64,000 nt of DNA. It comes from Novosphingobium sp. UBA6272 (GTDB lineage: Bacteria; Pseudomonadota; Alphaproteobacteria; Sphingomonadales; Sphingomonadaceae). The position numbers and the translations under genes were made by a program. This document shows, in pieces, positions 50,378 to 58,274 of this stretch (positions are counted from its first letter, which is position 1; each line of letters begins with the position of its first letter). The notes under the pieces are model-generated. The model was given only the letters and a program-made list of their open reading frames with translations, ran no database searches and was not told the origin of the DNA. The stretch is taken from NCBI RefSeq assembly GCF_002440635.1, contig NZ_DJUW01000017.1:124001-188000 (forward strand), written 5' to 3'.

Positions 50378-51292
50378 TCAGGCCTGAGTCTGAAGATTTA
50401 CATATTTTCGTGCAATACAATCCTCAACAAAATTGTAAATGTCTTCACCCTCAAGCTGAATCTCCATGTCAATCGGATGGCTCAATGCGATTATTCGTCC
50501 AATGCTTTCAACTGCATCATCTTCCAGAGATTCGAGTACTGCGCCTTCTTTCATGAGAGAGCGCAGGTGATCGACATTTTCCAGGGGGATGCACTTGCTG
50601 ATGCTGACGGGGGTGCCGATTGGCGGGAAGTTGGTTACGCGGCCATAAGATAAAGTGCCATGAATGGCCCGGAACGTCCCTAATGGCGTTTCGATCAACG
50701 CATAGGGATTGAAATAGAGCGAAGCTGGGAAGCCCGAAGAACCCAGAGCTTGCGCAACGCCCAGCGAGGGACGGAAAACGTCCGGGTGTTCTCGCAGCAG
50801 TGTTTCGCCAAGAATGATCCGGATCGGGCCTATTTCAGAATCCATGCGGGCATCCAAATTGAGGATCTGAAGCCACATCGTTTCTTTGCCGACTTCGAAA
50901 AAGCCCTCCGGGCGCTCGATAAAGTCGGATTCACGGACCTTGGAAGAAAGCTTTGAGCCTGTTGGCAAAGGAACTTCAACCTCATGCTGCCGCTCGGGTC
51001 CCTCATAAATGAATGGATCGCTCCAGGCGACGGTTTGTGCGGCCAAGGGTGAAACTATCGAAATGAGGCGTGCGTCCGGACCAGGGTTGATCTCAAACAC
51101 AAGCTTGAAGTGGCTCATATACCCGCCGAGTCTGGCGCGGGGAAAAGGCTTAATCTCATCGCCCATCTGCGACATCAACTCATTAAAATCAGTTCGAAGC
51201 CCGGCAGTACTAGCCGACTCGAGCGCATTCCCGCCGATTTCATGCGTGCTTGCAGCGGTGTCATTGACGTTAATGTTGATCTCGATGGACAT
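50378..51292 (-). CDS. Unknown protein of the low-GC island
   Basis: A 304-residue protein I do not recognise. No signal peptide or membrane helix is visible; it is mainly mixed alpha/beta with few repeats and only two cysteines. The start at 51292 follows GGAGA. Its codon use and AT content are unlike the neighbouring chromosome, as for the cytochrome gene 13 bases upstream with which it must share a transcript. A cytoplasmic partner in the cytochrome's pathway is possible, but nothing in the sequence shows it. Confidence 0.7.
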   Translation of the reverse strand: MSIEININVNDTAASTHEIGGNALESASTAGLRTDFNELMSQMGDEIKPFPRARLGGYMSHFKLVFEINPGPDARLISIVSPLAAQTVAWSDPFIYEGPERQHEVEVPLPTGSKLSSKVRESDFIERPEGFFEVGKETMWLQILNLDARMDSEIGPIRIILGETLLREHPDVFRPSLGVAQALGSSGFPASLYFNPYALIETPLGTFRAIHGTLSYGRVTNFPPIGTPVSISKCIPLENVDHLRSLMKEGAVLESLEDDAVESIGRIIALSHPIDMEIQLEGEDIYNFVEDCIARKYVNLQTQA

Positions 51293-51305
51293 TTTAAGTC
51301 TCCAA

Positions 51306-52481
51306 CTAGGGATTGCCACAGGCAACCGAATTAACGGGCGAATTTAGTCCAAACAGGGCTTGATCCGATGCCGATGGGGCGGCATTAAACAAATATTTAA
51401 ACATTCCATTCCGATCTGCGCCAAAATATCTAATCGGAGGAGTCTTGTGCGGAACATAGTTCAGATCTTTTAAGTAATTGGCAATAGAATATGCATCATC
51501 ATCGCTCATATCTTTGTAAAATTGCCACATCATCACGTGGGCAAGCAGGCCGGGTCGGCCGTCCTTATCATTTTCTGGCGAGACCCCTGTGCGAATTGCT
51601 TTTACAAGTTCAGAAGCCGGGACGTCTTTTTCAGGACCATTCTGGCCGAATTCCGTAAGATTTGGCCCCCACAAGAGAGCGTAGCCAGGATATGGGAAAG
51701 TGGCCAAACCTTGCTCGTTTTGACGCAACGGCAAGTCGGGTCCCAGCCTGAATACACCCAGTACCGGGTCTGAAGGATCCCCCCCAATAAACGGTCGAAG
51801 TGTGCCGTCGGGCGCGTTGTGTGAATGACATTCTTTGCACCCCACCAGTGACGCCATCAAGTAATCCGCGCGCTCATTGCTTCGACCGGTCGGTGCCGTT
51901 GGCGCGGCTGGGCCAGCATTCCCGGCCGGCATGGGGAAGGGCAGCTTTGATGGCAGCACCGCGTGCTGCACCGGCTTCAGGCTTCTCAGGTAAGCGACAA
52001 GGGCAGTGAGATCGTCTTCTGCCAGTTTCTCATAAAAGGTGTGTGGCGGGAACCGGATGATTGCAGTGCCATCTGGCCTGCGTCCATTGCGAAGGGCATC
52101 CTTGATTTGCGCGTCTGTCCAATTGCCAATCCCGGTATCCGGGTCAGGAGTAATATTGCGTGAGTGAACTACACCCGAGGTGTTCGCATCGAACCGGATG
52201 AGAAATGGAACGCCGCCTGCCATTGGTCGCGTTTCATCCAGATATGCCAGCCAATCGGGGTTGGTCCTGCGTTCAAGGTCAATCGGGCTTTCGGTCGCCG
52301 GGCAATTGGCGCCTTCGGTCTTTGGGGGTGTGTGACAAGCCGCACAGACACCGATTTTCGCAAGATATTCCCCGCGCTTGACCAAGGAGCCTCCGGGAGA
52401 ATCCGGCGCAACCTGCTCACATCCCGATGCAAGAGCGGCAAAAATGGCAAGAGTTGCAATTTTGGAGAATCGAATACGCAT
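51306..52481 (-). CDS. Dihaem cytochrome c lipoprotein
   Basis: A 391-residue exported protein. The N-terminus has a lipobox (ALASGC, Cys21). Two c-type haem sites are CAACH (46-50) and CKECH (215-219), each opening a cytochrome c domain; NITPDPDTGIGNWTDAQIKDALRNG is typical of the cytochrome subunits of membrane alcohol/aldehyde dehydrogenases. Those subunits usually have three haems; here there are two. No dehydrogenase subunit is adjacent. It is of lower GC than its surroundings and probably acquired with the downstream gene. Confidence 0.85.
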   Translation of the reverse strand: MRIRFSKIATLAIFAALASGCEQVAPDSPGGSLVKRGEYLAKIGVCAACHTPPKTEGANCPATESPIDLERRTNPDWLAYLDETRPMAGGVPFLIRFDANTSGVVHSRNITPDPDTGIGNWTDAQIKDALRNGRRPDGTAIIRFPPHTFYEKLAEDDLTALVAYLRSLKPVQHAVLPSKLPFPMPAGNAGPAAPTAPTGRSNERADYLMASLVGCKECHSHNAPDGTLRPFIGGDPSDPVLGVFRLGPDLPLRQNEQGLATFPYPGYALLWGPNLTEFGQNGPEKDVPASELVKAIRTGVSPENDKDGRPGLLAHVMMWQFYKDMSDDDAYSIANYLKDLNYVPHKTPPIRYFGADRNGMFKYLFNAAPSASDQALFGLNSPVNSVACGNP

Positions 52482-52498
52482 CCCGCATCCCCACAAGT

Positions 52499-52533
52499 GT
52501 CTATTCCAATATGTTTGCTATATTGAAATAGAC
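52499..52533. promoter_or_regulatory. Strong inverted repeat before the cytochrome operon
   Basis: GTCTATTCCAATAT (52499-52512) and ATATTGAAATAGAC (52520-52533) are inverse copies with one mismatch, separated by GTTTGCT. It is AT-rich, 35 bases long and ends 18 bases before the cytochrome start at 52481 on the minus strand. It could be an operator for a dimeric regulator or a hairpin in the leader. No regulator gene is adjacent. Confidence 0.65.
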
Positions 52534-52706
52534 GCCCCATACCGGATGCTACAGAATGACCCCTTCTCTTCGTGAATCAACTTCGTGGTTGCGGATTTGG
52601 AATGATCTGTCGCAATGAGTAAATTGCCAGGCCATTCTGGATTTAAATGGACTTGGTTCCGGATGAAGCAAAATAGGCCTCCGGGAATCTCGCTCAATTC
52701 AAGCGT

Positions 52707-54485
52707 TCAGGCAGCCAGCCGGATCGGTTCGATCTCGCCCGAAAGGTATTGCTTCTTGGCCTTGGCGCGGCTTAGCTTGCCGCTGCTGGTCCGGGGCAGG
52801 GTGCGCGGGGGGACCAGTTCGACGATCGCCGGGTGGCCCAGGATCGAGCGGACCTTGTCGCGGATCGTGTCGTGCAGCTTCTGGCGCTCTTCGGGGTCGG
52901 AGACGCGGCAGTGGACCAGCACGGCGACCGATTCCTCGCCGCTGTCGGTCTCGACCGAGAAGGCCGCGATATCGCCATGGTTGAAGCCGGGCAGCTGTTC
53001 CACTGCCCATTCGATATCCTGCGGCCAGTGGTTCTTGCCGTTGATGATAATCATGTCCTTCGCCCGGCCCACAATGAACAGATAGCCGTCGACCATGTAG
53101 CCCATGTCGCCAGTATCGAGCCAGGCGCCCTTGCCGTCTGCGCTTGGGACCAGACAGGCCTCGGTCGCTTCGACGTCGCGGAAATAGCCAACCATCACCG
53201 ACGGGCCCCGGCACCAGACCTTGCCGATATGGTGATCGGGCAGGACCTCGCCGCTTTGGCCGCGGATTTCCAGCGCCATGTCCTTCACCGCCTTGCCGCA
53301 ATTGACGATCGCGCGGTAGCGGGCCGGGCGCGACAGGTCGCGCGGGGTGCCGGACAGGCGTTCTTCCTCGACCAGCTCAACCCGGATCCCTTCGCCCGGG
53401 GGCATGATCGTGACCGCCAGCGTCGCTTCGGCCAGACCGTAGGAAGGCAGGAATGCGCTGGCCTTGAATCCGGCCGGGGCAAAGGCATTGACGAAGCCCT
53501 GCATCACATCGGGGCGGATCATGTCGGCACCGTTTCCGGCGATCCGCCAGCGTGATAGGTCAAACCGCTCTGATACGTGGCTCTGGCTGGAAATACGGCG
53601 GGCGCAAATATCATAACCGAAGGTCGGCGAATAGCTGGCCGAGGTGCCGGGATTGCGGCTGATCATATCAAGCCAGGCGAGCGGGCGGCGAGCGAAGTCC
53701 TCGGTCTTGAGGTAATCGACCGAAACCTGATTGGCGATGACCGAGAGGAAACAGCCGACCAGCCCCATGTCGTGATACCACGGCAGCCAGGAAATGCAGC
53801 GGTCGCTCTGGATCAGCTCCATCCCTTCGCCATGGCCGGCCAGGTTGTTGAGCAGCGAGGCGTGTGTCACCGCGACGCCGTGCGGGAAGCGGGTCGATCC
53901 GCTGGAATACTGGAGATAGCAGATGTCATCGGCGCTGGCGGCCGGCAGTTCGCACACAGGCACCGGGCGGGCAGCGAAATCCTCGAACGACAGGCCCTCG
54001 CAGCCTTGCCGTTCGGCAGCGGGGTGGCTCAGCGCTCCGATCTCGGCCGGATAGAACAGCACCACGGGATCGCTGCTGGCCAGCTGGACGGCCAGCTGGT
54101 CGACATAGGCGTCCTTGCCCCCGAAGCTGGTCGGTAGCGGCAGCGGGACCGGCCAGGCCCCGGCATAGATGCAGCCGCAGAACAGCGCGGCGAAATCGGG
54201 ACCGGTCTCGGCGATCAGGGCCACCCGGTCACCCTTGCCGATGCCGTGGGCGATCAGGCGGTGGGCCATGGCCAGGGCATCGTCACGCAGTTCGCGGTAG
54301 GGGTAGACCCGCTTCAGCGTGCCGCGCGGATCGTGGAAATTCATCCCGCGCTGCCCCTGCGCGGCATAGTCCAGCGCATCGCCGAAGGTGGCGAAATTGG
54401 AAAAACGGCGCGGAAGATCGTCTTCGTTGGGCGTCGGCACCAAGGCGACACCAGCATTCGGCTCCAGCACGGAAGCATCGGTCAT
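52707..54485 (-). CDS. Fatty acyl-AMP ligase (FAAL family)
   Basis: A 592-residue adenylate-forming enzyme. The P-loop is LQYSSGSTRFPHGV, with YSSGSTR typical of FAALs rather than acyl-CoA synthetases; WLPWYHDMGLVG, SYGLAEATLAV, WLDTGDMGYM and IVGRAKDMIIINGKNHWPQDIE follow in the usual order. It activates fatty acids as acyl-AMP for transfer to an acyl carrier protein. No PKS, NRPS or carrier gene is adjacent. The start is uncertain: ATG 54485 or ATG 54503, neither with a strong Shine-Dalgarno. Confidence 0.9.
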   Translation of the reverse strand: MTDASVLEPNAGVALVPTPNEDDLPRRFSNFATFGDALDYAAQGQRGMNFHDPRGTLKRVYPYRELRDDALAMAHRLIAHGIGKGDRVALIAETGPDFAALFCGCIYAGAWPVPLPLPTSFGGKDAYVDQLAVQLASSDPVVLFYPAEIGALSHPAAERQGCEGLSFEDFAARPVPVCELPAASADDICYLQYSSGSTRFPHGVAVTHASLLNNLAGHGEGMELIQSDRCISWLPWYHDMGLVGCFLSVIANQVSVDYLKTEDFARRPLAWLDMISRNPGTSASYSPTFGYDICARRISSQSHVSERFDLSRWRIAGNGADMIRPDVMQGFVNAFAPAGFKASAFLPSYGLAEATLAVTIMPPGEGIRVELVEEERLSGTPRDLSRPARYRAIVNCGKAVKDMALEIRGQSGEVLPDHHIGKVWCRGPSVMVGYFRDVEATEACLVPSADGKGAWLDTGDMGYMVDGYLFIVGRAKDMIIINGKNHWPQDIEWAVEQLPGFNHGDIAAFSVETDSGEESVAVLVHCRVSDPEERQKLHDTIRDKVRSILGHPAIVELVPPRTLPRTSSGKLSRAKAKKQYLSGEIEPIRLAA

Positions 54486-54621
54486 GCGCGAAAACCCGTT
54501 CATTATCAATGCACTGTGCCAGCTTTCCGGCTTCAGCGCATTAGGTACAGCCCACCACGGGCCCTCGAAGCCCGTGCCACAGGCTTTCCCAATTGCGGTA
54601 CAGTGTGGCACGAATGTGGCG

Positions 54622-55173
54622 ATGGCCGAAGACCGCCGCCCCAAACGCCCCCCCAAACCGCTCGATTCCGCGCGGCTGGAGGAGCTTGCCCTGGCCTATG
54701 TCGCGCGGTTTGCGACCAGCGCGGCCAAGCTTGAGCAATACCTGCGGCGCAAGCTGCGCGAGCGCGGCTGGGAGGGAGAGGGAGAAGCCCCGGTCGGCAA
54801 GATGGTCGAGCGCTATGTCGCGGCGGGCTATGTCGACGATCTGGCCTATGCCCGCTCCAAGAGCGGCAGCCTGCTGCGGCGCGGCTATGGCCAACGGCGG
54901 ATCGGCCAGGCGCTCCATGCCGCGGGGATTGCTGAGGAAGTCCGCGACGAAGTCCGCGCGGGCGAGGGCGAACAGCGCCGTGCCGCGCTGGCCATGGCCC
55001 GCAAGCGCGGATTTGGTCCGTTCGGACGGGACGCGCCAGACCGGCCGCAGCGCGAAAAGCAGATCGCGGCCCTGCTCCGCGCCGGGCACCGGCTGGACAG
55101 CGCCCGCGAATTGGTCAATGCCGCGAGCATGGAGGCGGCCGAAGCCTGGGCCGCGCAGGATGGGGATGAATGA
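54622..55173 (+). CDS. recX: RecX regulatory protein
   Basis: A 183-residue helical protein of the RecX family that inhibits RecA filament growth. It shows three-helix repeats: YLRRKLRERGW, VERYVAAGYVDDLAYARSKSGSLLRRGYGQRRIGQALHAAGI, and a third repeat near the end. recA is not adjacent. I start at ATG 54622; a nearby GTG at 54616 is possible. It overlaps the DUF192 gene by four bases. Confidence 0.88.
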   Translation: MAEDRRPKRPPKPLDSARLEELALAYVARFATSAAKLEQYLRRKLRERGWEGEGEAPVGKMVERYVAAGYVDDLAYARSKSGSLLRRGYGQRRIGQALHAAGIAEEVRDEVRAGEGEQRRAALAMARKRGFGPFGRDAPDRPQREKQIAALLRAGHRLDSARELVNAASMEAAEAWAAQDGDE

Positions 55174-55655
55174 TGCGAAGGATGATCCTGGCTGGACTGG
55201 CGCTGGCCCTGGCCGCCTGTTCGCCCAATGCGAGTGAGGCCGGGGCGCAGTCGACGCAAGGCAGTGCCGCGGTTCATCCGATCTCCGGCCTGCCGGTCGT
55301 ACCGCTCAGGATCCATCGCGGCGGCAAGGTCCTGACCTTCCGGGTCGAATTGGCGCGCACTCCTCAGGAACAGGCCAAGGGCCTGATGTTCCGCACCGCG
55401 ATGGGCCCGGACGAAGGAATGATCTTTCCCTTTGATCCGCCGCGCGGCGCCAGCTTCTGGATGCGCAACACGGTGATCCCGCTCGACCTGATCTTCATCG
55501 CCCCCGATGGCCGGATCAGCAACATCGCCGCCAATGCGATTCCCTATGACGAAAGCCCGTTGAGCTCGACCGGAGCTGCCAAGGCCGTGCTGGAGCTAAA
55601 CGGCGGCCGCGCGGCGCAGCTGGGGATTGTGCCGGGAGACAAGGTGGAGTGGTGA
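55170..55655 (+). CDS. DUF192 lipoprotein
   Basis: A 161-residue DUF192 protein. The lipobox is ALAAC in the signal region, then a linker, then the DUF192 fold: VELARTPQEQAKGLMFRTAMGPDEGMIFPFD, SFWMRNTVIPLDLIFIAPDGRI and VLELNGGRAAQLGIVPGD. The family is of unknown function and is often exported. It shares four bases with the recX stop. Confidence 0.92.
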   Translation: MMRRMILAGLALALAACSPNASEAGAQSTQGSAAVHPISGLPVVPLRIHRGGKVLTFRVELARTPQEQAKGLMFRTAMGPDEGMIFPFDPPRGASFWMRNTVIPLDLIFIAPDGRISNIAANAIPYDESPLSSTGAAKAVLELNGGRAAQLGIVPGDKVEW

Positions 55656-55686
55656 GGGCTGCTCCGGAGGGCGAAACAACCCGTCT

Positions 55687-55959
55687 CTAACGCCCTGTCC
55701 GCCGATAGCCCTTCGGCAGTTCGTCGCCTTCGCGCGTGTCCGTGCCGCCTGCCCGATCGAAGATCCGGTCAAACGCAGCAAGATCGGCCTGATTTGCCCG
55801 GCGCTCGAAGAAGTCAGCTGTCTCCAAAGCGGACAGTTTTTCCGCCACGGCGGAGGCGATTAGTTGGTTCATGCTGGTACCGTCCAGCTTGGCCCAGCGT
55901 TCGACCCCATCCTTTACCGAGCGAGGCAGACGCAGTTGAATGACAGCGGGCTTGTTCAT
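55687..55959 (-). CDS. Ribbon-helix-helix antitoxin
   Basis: A 90-residue protein with an N-terminal ribbon-helix-helix (KPAVIQLRLPRSVKDGVERWAKLDGTSMNQLIASAVAEKLS, residues 3-43) and an acidic C-terminal tail likely to bind the toxin. GGAG precedes its ATG. It overlaps the upstream PIN toxin gene by four bases, so the toxin gene comes first, the less usual order. It probably represses its own operon. Confidence 0.85.
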   Translation of the reverse strand: MNKPAVIQLRLPRSVKDGVERWAKLDGTSMNQLIASAVAEKLSALETADFFERRANQADLAAFDRIFDRAGGTDTREGDELPKGYRRTGR

Positions 55960-56375
55960 TTCAGCTCCTCCAAAGTCTCTCCGGGCAACCAGCAACCGAT
56001 CCCGAACTTTGCGGGGCCTGCGGCGAAATCGCGCCGGTTGAAGGTTACGATGGCATCGGCCGACGCATTGATCGCGGCTTCGAGTACCATTTCATCGGCC
56101 GGATCGCGGGTTTGCGGCCGCCAGCGATAATCAATTCGGGTCCATTCCGCGACGCTGACCAGCACATCGATAACATTCTGGACTTCGCTCTTCGAAAGCC
56201 CGGCTTCCACCAAATCTTCCGCCCGGGTCGCAACCGCTTCGTATTCCAAAATCAGCGGGACCGTAACCGCCATGGTAATCCTGCCGCGGCGAACCAGCCG
56301 CATCAATTCAGCCGATGCGCCCGATGGACTGCGAAGTCCGGCGATCACCACATCGGTATCCAGCACCAGTTTCAT
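55956..56375 (-). CDS. PIN-domain toxin (COG1569 type)
   Basis: A 139-residue PIN-domain ribonuclease toxin. LVLDTDVVIAGLRSPSGASAELMRL is the COG1569-type start with the first metal aspartate; LEYEAV has the conserved glutamate, and DPADEMVLEAAINASADAIVTFNRRDF carries the remaining acidic residues. The pair would cut RNA unless held by the antitoxin. Start at 56375; no strong Shine-Dalgarno is seen. Confidence 0.85.
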   Translation of the reverse strand: MKLVLDTDVVIAGLRSPSGASAELMRLVRRGRITMAVTVPLILEYEAVATRAEDLVEAGLSKSEVQNVIDVLVSVAEWTRIDYRWRPQTRDPADEMVLEAAINASADAIVTFNRRDFAAGPAKFGIGCWLPGETLEELK

Positions 56376-56478
56376 ATCGCCGATGATACTACAGTGATGA
56401 CGTTTCTCCAAGTCATTCGACCGGCCGGTGCTTCTTATCCCCTTGCCCGTACCCCCGCCTATCCTCTAACGGCGCTCC

Positions 56479-56883
56479 ATGGGATTCTTCGGCAAGCTCT
56501 TCACCTGGTGGAACGGTGCGACTGTCACCACCATGCTCAATTCCGCGCTGACCGGCGAGAAGGTCGGGACCGACGCGCAGGGCAACGCCTATTACCGGGC
56601 CAGGAAGCCCTATCCCAAAGGCCATCCCTTTGCCGGAAAGGAGCGCCGCTGGGTGATCTACAACGGCGCCAACGATGCCAGCCGGGTTCCGGCGGAATGG
56701 CACGGCTGGCTGCACGGATCGTTCGCCGAGGGTGAAAATGGGGGCGTGCCCGAATCGAACCTGCCGGCGCCGCGGATCTGGGAAGTGGACTATACCCCCA
56801 ACGCCACCGGCACGCCCTTGGCGCACCGCCCGCACCGCGGCCGCAAGGACGGTGCATACGAGGCATGGTCGCCGGACGCCTGA
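56479..56883 (+). CDS. NDUFA12-family complex I accessory protein
   Basis: A 134-residue homologue of mitochondrial NDUFA12 (B17.2), an accessory subunit of NADH:ubiquinone oxidoreductase found in alphaproteobacteria. GNAYYRARKPYPKGHPFAGKERRWVIYNG, then VPAEWHGWLHG and PHRGRKDGAYEAW are family motifs. Its stop overlaps the next gene by one base. The main nuo operon is not in the window. Confidence 0.93.
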   Translation: MGFFGKLFTWWNGATVTTMLNSALTGEKVGTDAQGNAYYRARKPYPKGHPFAGKERRWVIYNGANDASRVPAEWHGWLHGSFAEGENGGVPESNLPAPRIWEVDYTPNATGTPLAHRPHRGRKDGAYEAWSPDA

Positions 56884-57512
56884 TGCGCGCGCGCTGGCTC
56901 CTGGCTTTGGCGCCGCTGGCGCTGGCCGCCTGCAACGGGCAGGGCGGGGCCGATGCCGAGGGCACCGAAGTGCCCAAGGAAGCTGCGGGCAAGGCAGTAG
57001 TCGGGGCGGTGGTTGAAAGCGAATACGGCACTCCGGTGAAGGACCGCATCGCCACGCTGGGTCTGCTCAACAAGCGCAACAACCTGTCGCAGGATGTCGT
57101 GCTCAAGACCGGTGAGGCCAAGCGGATCGGCAATGTCACGATCAAATTGGCCACCTGCGAACGCAGCTTGCCGTGGGAAAGCCCGCCCGAAACCGGGGCA
57201 TTCGTCCAGGTCTTTGTCGAAGAGCGCGCCGCCGCTGATCAGCCGCTGCAATGGCGCAAGGTCTTTTCGGGCTGGCTATTCAAGAATTCGCCCAGTCTGA
57301 ACGTGGTTGAGCACCCGGTCTATGACGTTTGGGTCAAGGACTGCGCGATGAAGTTCCCGGGCGAGGAAGACAGTCCGGCCCCGGTCGCATCGGCCAGCAG
57401 CGCGGCGAATCCGGCTGGCAGTGCCAGCCCGGCGCCGGCAGCATCGCCTCCGCCGTCGCCCAAGCCAAGCGCCAAACCCTCCGCAGCCGCATCGCCCAGC
57501 GTCGATCTCTGA
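56883..57512 (+). CDS. DUF2155 lipoprotein with long low-complexity tail
   Basis: A 209-residue lipoprotein (lipobox LALAAC). The DUF2155 domain covers residues about 60-155: TPVKDRIATLGLLNKRNNLSQDVVLKTGEAKRIGNVTIKLATCERS and FSGWLFKNSPSLNVVEHPVYDVWVKDC. A proline/alanine/serine-rich tail of about 50 residues follows, unusual for the family. The whole tail is antisense to the extended end of aat. NDUFA12, DUF2155 and aat neighbour each other in many alphaproteobacteria. Confidence 0.88.
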   Translation: MRARWLLALAPLALAACNGQGGADAEGTEVPKEAAGKAVVGAVVESEYGTPVKDRIATLGLLNKRNNLSQDVVLKTGEAKRIGNVTIKLATCERSLPWESPPETGAFVQVFVEERAAADQPLQWRKVFSGWLFKNSPSLNVVEHPVYDVWVKDCAMKFPGEEDSPAPVASASSAANPAGSASPAPAASPPPSPKPSAKPSAAASPSVDL

Positions 57513-58135
57513 GCCCGGCGCAGCCGCTTCAGATATTCCCCCTGGCTGATCTCGACCGCGCCCAGTGAGGCGAGGTGATCGGTGATGAACTGGCAATCGA
57601 GCAATTCGGCTCCGGCCCGCCGCAGCGCCGCGACCAGCCAGGCCAGTGCGACCTTCGAGGCATCGGTCGCACGGCTGAACATCGATTCGCCGCAGAACAC
57701 CCGGTCGAACCCGACGCCATAGAGCCCGCCGACCAGCGCTTCGCCCTGCCAGCATTCGATCGAATGGGCCCGGCCCTGATGATGCAGCGCCAGATAGGTC
57801 CGCTCGATTCGCGTGCTGATCCAGGTGCCCTGGGCATCGGCGCGCGGCCCGGCACATTCGCGGATCACCCTGTCAAAGGCTGCGTTGCAGGTGACGGTGA
57901 AGGTTCCGCGCCGCAGCACCTTGGCCAGGCTGCGCGAGCAGTGGAAGCCGGGCAGCGGCAGAACCGCGCGCCGGCGCGGTTCGACCCAGAAAACCTCAGG
58001 ATCCTCACGCGAATCCGACATCGGAAACACACCGCTGCGATAGGCCAGCATCAGCATGTCCGGATCGATCGGTTGAGGGGCGGTAGGTGCGTGCACGGCA
58101 ATTCTTTTTATGGACCTTTGCAGATCGCTTGTCAT
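57320..58135 (-). CDS. aat: Leucyl/phenylalanyl-tRNA-protein transferase with extended C-terminus
   Basis: A 271-residue Aat enzyme, which adds Leu or Phe to N-terminal Lys/Arg of proteins for N-end-rule degradation by ClpAP. LAYRSGVFPMSD, VFWVEPRRRAVLPL, GLYGVGFDRVFCGESMFSRATDASKVAL and LLDCQFITDHLASLGAVEISQGEYLKRL are diagnostic. The family normally ends near residue 210; here about 62 low-complexity Gly/Ala residues follow because no stop occurs until 57320, inside the opposing DUF2155 gene. Confidence 0.9.
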   Translation of the reverse strand: MTSDLQRSIKRIAVHAPTAPQPIDPDMLMLAYRSGVFPMSDSREDPEVFWVEPRRRAVLPLPGFHCSRSLAKVLRRGTFTVTCNAAFDRVIRECAGPRADAQGTWISTRIERTYLALHHQGRAHSIECWQGEALVGGLYGVGFDRVFCGESMFSRATDASKVALAWLVAALRRAGAELLDCQFITDHLASLGAVEISQGEYLKRLRRAQRSTLGDAAAEGLALGLGDGGGDAAGAGLALPAGFAALLADATGAGLSSSPGNFIAQSLTQTS

Positions 58136-58170
58136 CGGGCAGTGTTGCGACTAGAGGCACCGGCGCCTGA

Positions 58171-58246
58171 AGGAGTGTAGCTCAGTTGGTAGAGCATCGG
58201 TCTCCAAAACCGAGGGCCGCGGGTTCGAATCCTGCCACTCCTGCCA
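58171..58246 (+). tRNA. tRNA-Trp (anticodon CCA)
   Basis: A 76-base cloverleaf with encoded CCA. The acceptor pairs AGGAGTG with CACTCCT, the D-arm is TAGCTCAGTTGGTAGAGCA, the anticodon stem-loop is TCGGT-CTCCAAA-ACCGA with CCA, and the T-arm is CGGGTTCGAATCCTG. The discriminator is G73. It precedes the secE-nusG region, as in many alphaproteobacteria. Confidence 0.97.
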
Positions 58247-58274
58247 GCGCCTTTCCGATCCAGCGATAGAAGCG

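Noticed and set aside
50138..50653. Plus-strand frame of 171 codons in the telA upstream gap
   Set aside because: No ribosome-binding site, no recognisable domain, and it runs into the antisense of the island gene.
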